Shown here one piece after another: positions 60,768 through 64,000 of a stretch of DNA of 64,000 nt. The DNA is from Biostraticola tofi. Lineage in GTDB: Bacteria; Pseudomonadota; Gammaproteobacteria; Enterobacterales; Enterobacteriaceae. Numbering within the stretch: position 1 is the stretch's first letter; each line of letters starts with the position of its first letter. The stretch lies in assembly GCF_004343195.1 (NCBI RefSeq), contig NZ_SMCR01000002.1, positions 280,433 through 344,432 on the forward strand. Direction: 5' to 3'. Both the position numbers and the translations under genes were made by a program. Below the pieces are notes generated by a model. It searched no databases. It was given only the letters and a program-made list of their open reading frames with translations, and had not been told where the DNA came from.

Positions 60768-61673
60768 TTATTGAACTGCAGACTGGCCGGGAAGCGGGTA
60801 ATCCACCGCCTCGCTGCCCTGGGCCATATACTGACCGACGCGGGTCACGAAACGCGTGTGCAGATGGTCGCCAAGGATGACGTTATCTTTACTGAACAGG
60901 TTAACAACGGTTGATCCCAGCTTGAAACGGCCCATCTCCTGGCCCTTGAGCAACACCACAGCGCCATCGTCATCAGCCGCCGGGTAGCGCCAGCGTTTAA
61001 TGACCCCTTCACGCGGCGGGGTAACGGTGCCGGCCCAGGTGGTCTCAATGCTGCCGACGATGGTGGCGCCCACCAGGATCTGCGCCATGGGGCCGAAATC
61101 GGTATCGAACAGGCAAATTACGCGCTCGTTGCGGGCAAACAGGTTTGGGATCGAGGCGGCAGTCAGTGGATTGACCGAGAACAGGTCGCCCGGCACATAG
61201 ATCATCTCGCGCAGAATGCCGTTACAGGGCATATGGACTCGATGATAGTCACGCGGGGCCAGGTAGGTGGTAACGAAACTGCCATCGCGGAAAATCTGGG
61301 TCATCTGATCATTGCCGGCCAGCAGCGCTTCCAGGCTGTAATGATGCCCCTTGGCCTGGAACACCTGGTCACCATCGATAGGCCCTGATTGGGAAACTGC
61401 GCCATCAGCCGGCATGACCAATCGCAGCGGGTCGGTATCTATCGGCCGGGCATCATCCCGCAACGGCCGGACAAAGAACTCGTTGAAAGTGCGGTAAGCC
61501 GTCAGCTCCGGGCGCTGCGCCTCCTGCATGTCCACTTTATAAAACCGGACGAACCCGTCGATCACCAGCTTGGTCAGCCAGCCACCCCGACGCTCCGCCC
61601 CCCATCCCGCCAGTTGAGTCAGCCAGCGCTTGGGAAGGGTATGTTGTAGTGCAATCTTGAACCTGTCTAGCAC
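60768..61673 (-). CDS. psd: Phosphatidylserine decarboxylase proenzyme
   Basis: A 301-residue proenzyme. The self-cleavage site LGST has Ser254, which becomes the pyruvoyl group. Asp90 (PADG) and His147 (YHRVHMP) of the catalytic triad are in place. It makes phosphatidylethanolamine at the inner membrane. It is the second gene of the rsgA-psd-mscM group on the minus strand. Confidence 0.96.
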   Translation of the reverse strand: MLDRFKIALQHTLPKRWLTQLAGWGAERRGGWLTKLVIDGFVRFYKVDMQEAQRPELTAYRTFNEFFVRPLRDDARPIDTDPLRLVMPADGAVSQSGPIDGDQVFQAKGHHYSLEALLAGNDQMTQIFRDGSFVTTYLAPRDYHRVHMPCNGILREMIYVPGDLFSVNPLTAASIPNLFARNERVICLFDTDFGPMAQILVGATIVGSIETTWAGTVTPPREGVIKRWRYPAADDDGAVVLLKGQEMGRFKLGSTVVNLFSKDNVILGDHLHTRFVTRVGQYMAQGSEAVDYPLPGQSAVQ

Positions 61674-61752
61674 GGCAAACCTCTTGCATAGAATGATATA
61701 GTGATACGGCGTTTAGAAAAGGGCCGCATTGTAGCGGCGTACGCTGATAAAG

Positions 61753-62802
61753 TCAGTTACCGGATTCTGAAAACGTTTTTCTCGGTTTAGCCTGGGACAT
61801 GCTTTCCAGTATGTGGTGATAATTTTCAAAACGCTCACCGGCAATTTTACCTTGCTCGACCGCCTCGCGGATGGCGCAGCCGGGATCGGTATCATGGGTG
61901 CAGTCACGGAATTTACAACTGCCCAAATAGTCCCTGAATTCGACAAAACCCTGAGTTATTTGTTCCGGCTCCAGATGCCAGAGCCCGAATTCACGCACTC
62001 CGGGCGAATCGATAACCTGGCCGCCATGCTGGAAATGATACATACGGGCGGCAGTGGTGGTGTGCTGGCCGAGCCCTGAATTGTCAGACACATTATTGAC
62101 CAGAATCTGGGCATGTTCCGGCGGCAGCAGAGCGTTAAGCAGACTGGATTTGCCGACGCCGGACTGGCCGGCGAAGATGCTGATGCGATCGGTTAGCGCC
62201 GCTTCGAGCTCAGTCATCCCTTCTCGGCTCTGACTTGACACCATGATTACCCGATAACCGATGCGGGTGTAGATCGCCATCATTTTATCTACCCAGGCCC
62301 GTGCCTCGCTATCCAGCAGGTCGATCTTGTTGAGGACAATCAACGGCTCGACCTCGACGTTTTCGCAGGCCACCAGGTAGCGATCAATGATATTGAGCGA
62401 CAGTTCCGGCAAGATTGCCGAGACGATAACAATTTGATCCATATTGGCGGCAATCGGTTTGACGCCGTCATATAAATCGGGCCGCGTCAGAACGGAGTCT
62501 CGTGGATGCACCGCTTCAACGATGCCGCTGATGCCCACCGACGGATCCCGGCTGTCGCGCCAGACCACCCGATCACCGGTGACCAGCGAGCCCAGGGTGC
62601 GGCGTAGGTTGCAGCGGTGCAGGCTGCCATCTTGCGCTTCAATATCTGCATGCTTGCCGAATCGGCTAATGACAATGCCTTGTTGCGCCGGTCCGAGCAG
62701 CGAGTCATCCAAATCGACACCCCTGTCGCTTATTCTCAGGCGGCGTTGGTGATTGGCCTGAACGCGGCGAAGCTGCCCTTTGGAAAGTTTGTTTTTACTC
62801 AC
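61753..62802 (-). CDS. rsgA: Ribosome biogenesis GTPase RsgA
   Basis: A 349-residue GTPase with an N-terminal OB domain, then circularly permuted G motifs: G4 LNKIDLLD, G1 [11 protein letters not shown]3 DSPGVREFG, and a zinc-binding C-terminal part ([16 protein letters not shown]). It acts in 30S maturation. It is divergent from orn. Confidence 0.96.
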   Translation of the reverse strand: MSKNKLSKGQLRRVQANHQRRLRISDRGVDLDDSLLGPAQQGIVISRFGKHADIEAQDGSLHRCNLRRTLGSLVTGDRVVWRDSRDPSVGISGIVEAVHPRDSVLTRPDLYDGVKPIAANMDQIVIVSAILPELSLNIIDRYLVACENVEVEPLIVLNKIDLLDSEARAWVDKMMAIYTRIGYRVIMVSSQSREGMTELEAALTDRISIFAGQSGVGKSSLLNALLPPEHAQILVNNVSDNSGLGQHTTTAARMYHFQHGGQVIDSPGVREFGLWHLEPEQITQGFVEFRDYLGSCKFRDCTHDTDPGCAIREAVEQGKIAGERFENYHHILESMSQAKPRKTFSESGN

Positions 62803-62918
62803 TACGCCTCACTTAATGCTGATGGATCGGGACGGCGGATCGCCCACGGCGATGAAAACGTCTATGATACACAGTATTCTACCAGAAACGCCTTAAAACC
62901 CCTCGCGGTGAGAAAAAC

Positions 62919-63464
62919 ATGTCTGTTAATGAAAATAATCTTATCTGGATCGATCTCGAAATGACCGGGCTGGATCCTGAAAGGGATCGTATTATAGAAA
63001 TTGCCACGCTGGTGACCGATGCCAACCTCAACATCCTGGCCGAAGGACCGGTGTTGGCGATTCATCAATCTGAACAGCAACTGGGTCTGATGGATGAATG
63101 GAATGTCAGAACCCATACCGGCAGCGGACTGGTGGAACGGGTTCGCCAAAGCACACTGACCGAAGATGATGCGGTAGCTCAGACGCTGGCATTCCTTGAA
63201 CTCTGGGTACCGGCCGGTAAATCGCCGATCTGCGGTAACAGCATCGGACAGGATCGCCGATTCTTGTTCCGCTACATGCCTCTGCTGGAAGCCTTTTTCC
63301 ATTACCGCTATCTGGATGTCAGTACGCTTAAGGAACTGGCCCGACGTTGGAAGCCCGAGATTCTGGCCGGCCTTAAAAAGAAAAATACCCACCAGGCGCT
63401 GGATGACATTCGCGAGTCGGTCGCTGAACTGGCCTATTACCGACAACATTTTATCCAGCTGTGA
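62919..63464 (+). CDS. orn: Oligoribonuclease
   Basis: A 181-residue DEDDh exonuclease: [10 protein letters not shown] (Asp and Glu of the first motif), [10 protein letters not shown], and [14 protein letters not shown] with the last His and Asp. It degrades two- to five-base RNAs and pGpG. Divergent from rsgA, 116 bp apart. Confidence 0.96.
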   Translation: MSVNENNLIWIDLEMTGLDPERDRIIEIATLVTDANLNILAEGPVLAIHQSEQQLGLMDEWNVRTHTGSGLVERVRQSTLTEDDAVAQTLAFLELWVPAGKSPICGNSIGQDRRFLFRYMPLLEAFFHYRYLDVSTLKELARRWKPEILAGLKKKNTHQALDDIRESVAELAYYRQHFIQL

Positions 63465-63555
63465 GAAAAGCCAGCCGTTTTGTCGGTTAAATCGGCAAAT
63501 TGCTGTTTTTAACGGCAGTCGAATCACACGGATAACTTTTTTAAGGCTTCAGGTC

Positions 63556-63583
63556 TTGCGGAGCGTTGGTTTTCTCGTATAAT
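63556..63583 (+). promoter_or_regulatory. Promoter of the tRNA-Gly cluster
   Basis: TTGCGG (63556-63561) and TATAAT (63578-63583) lie 16 bases apart, followed by GCGCTCCCC, a GC-rich discriminator usual for stringent stable-RNA promoters. Confidence 0.75.
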
Positions 63584-63620
63584 GCGCTCCCCGTAACGGT
63601 GATAAATTTCGTTGCGAAAA

Positions 63621-63695
63621 GCGGGAATAGCTCAGTGGTAGAGCACAACCTTGCCAAGGTTGGGGTCGCGAGTTCGAGCCTCGTTTCCCGCTCCA
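63621..63695 (+). tRNA. glyV: tRNA-Gly (GCC), copy 1
   Basis: A 75-base cloverleaf from GCGGGAATAGCTCAG to GCTCCA with anticodon GCC in CTTGCCAAG; closely matches E. coli GlyV. CCA is encoded. Confidence 0.97.
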
Positions 63696-63772
63696 GACAG
63701 ACAATGCGTCGGGTGGCAATAATCATGCCGGGCGTATGGCAGCTGATGTTCACAGGGCTGCGCCACAGTATT

Positions 63773-63847
63773 GCGGGAATAGCTCAGTGGTAGAGCACAA
63801 CCTTGCCAAGGTTGGGGTCGCGAGTTCGAGCCTCGTTTCCCGCTCCA
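63773..63847 (+). tRNA. glyX: tRNA-Gly (GCC), copy 2
   Basis: Sequence is identical to copy 1, placed exactly 152 bp further on. Confidence 0.97.
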
Positions 63848-63924
63848 GACAGACAATACGTCGGGTGGCAATAATCATGCCGGGCGTATGGCAGCCGATG
63901 TTCACAGGGCTGCGCCACAGTATT

Positions 63925-63999
63925 GCGGGAATAGCTCAGTGGTAGAGCACAACCTTGCCAAGGTTGGGGTCGCGAGTTCGAGCCTCGTTTCCCGCTCCA
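63925..63999 (+). tRNA. glyY: tRNA-Gly (GCC), copy 3
   Basis: Sequence is identical to copies 1 and 2, again 152 bp further on. The window ends one base after its CCA. Confidence 0.97.
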
Positions 64000-64000
64000 A

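Larger units (their letters stand above)
63621..63999 (+). repeat. Tandem 152-bp tRNA-Gly units
   Basis: Each unit is one tRNA-Gly gene plus a 77-bp spacer. The two spacers differ at only a few positions (for example TGCGTCGG against TACGTCGG), so the array arose or was homogenised recently. Confidence 0.9.

Overview
The window is a chromosomal segment of an enteric gammaproteobacterium (Enterobacterales). The right third is nearly colinear with the E. coli 94-min region: tRNA-Phe, yjdC, dsbD, aspA, fxsA, groES-groEL, yjeI, epmB, efp, ecnA, ecnB, blc, epmA, mscM, psd, rsgA, orn and three tRNA-Gly genes. Compared with that reference order, cutA, dcuA, yjeH, sugE, ampC and the frd operon are missing. 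Loss of these genes, several decayed genes (map, exbD, allB) and IS3-family remnants suggest a lineage under gene decay, perhaps Sodalis/Pectobacteriaceae-like. That placement is inference, not proof.

Layout. 1-1.06 kb: an ArsR regulator with two palindromic operators, then a broken methionine aminopeptidase gene. 1.06-5.4 kb (minus strand): an SsuA/C/B-type ABC importer, a GntR regulator and a quinone-oxidoreductase-like MDR enzyme in one operon; a 13-unit hexanucleotide repeat begins exactly at the gntR stop codon. 5.8-22.4 kb (plus strand): a large uptake block with a Dpp/Opp-type peptide ABC importer (five genes), a TonB-dependent receptor, a dedicated TonB-ExbB-ExbD motor (exbD frameshifted) and a second, YejABEF-type peptide importer. 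Together these could move a peptide-like ligand from the outer membrane to the cytoplasm. 22.4-29.8 kb: a periplasmic metallo-beta-lactamase-fold hydrolase resembling methyl parathion hydrolase, a LysR regulator, and a minus-strand operon iclR-OPT transporter-DUF1177-aroM-pepE-racemase. That operon is preceded by a very good sigma-54 promoter, pointing to nitrogen-linked peptide scavenging.

30.2-33.9 kb: galactarate/talarate catabolism (MFS permease, TalrD-type dehydratase, LysR). 33.9-37.3 kb: a Fur-box-controlled yncE-fhuE siderophore operon. 37.5-39.6 kb: an HxlR regulator divergent from an NmrA-like reductase, then an LprI-like secreted protein. 39.7-45.8 kb: a degraded island bounded on the right by tRNA-Phe with a truncated P4-type integrase, and possibly on the left by a mutated copy of the tRNA 3' end. 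It carries IS3 remnants, an allantoinase pseudogene, a candidate microcin-plus-immunity pair and a higBA toxin-antitoxin module.

The strongest candidates for something new are the small Gly/Ala-rich microcin-like peptide next to a small membrane protein (43.5-44.1 kb), the envelope-spanning peptide import block (5.8-22.4 kb), and the sigma-54-driven peptide-scavenging operon.
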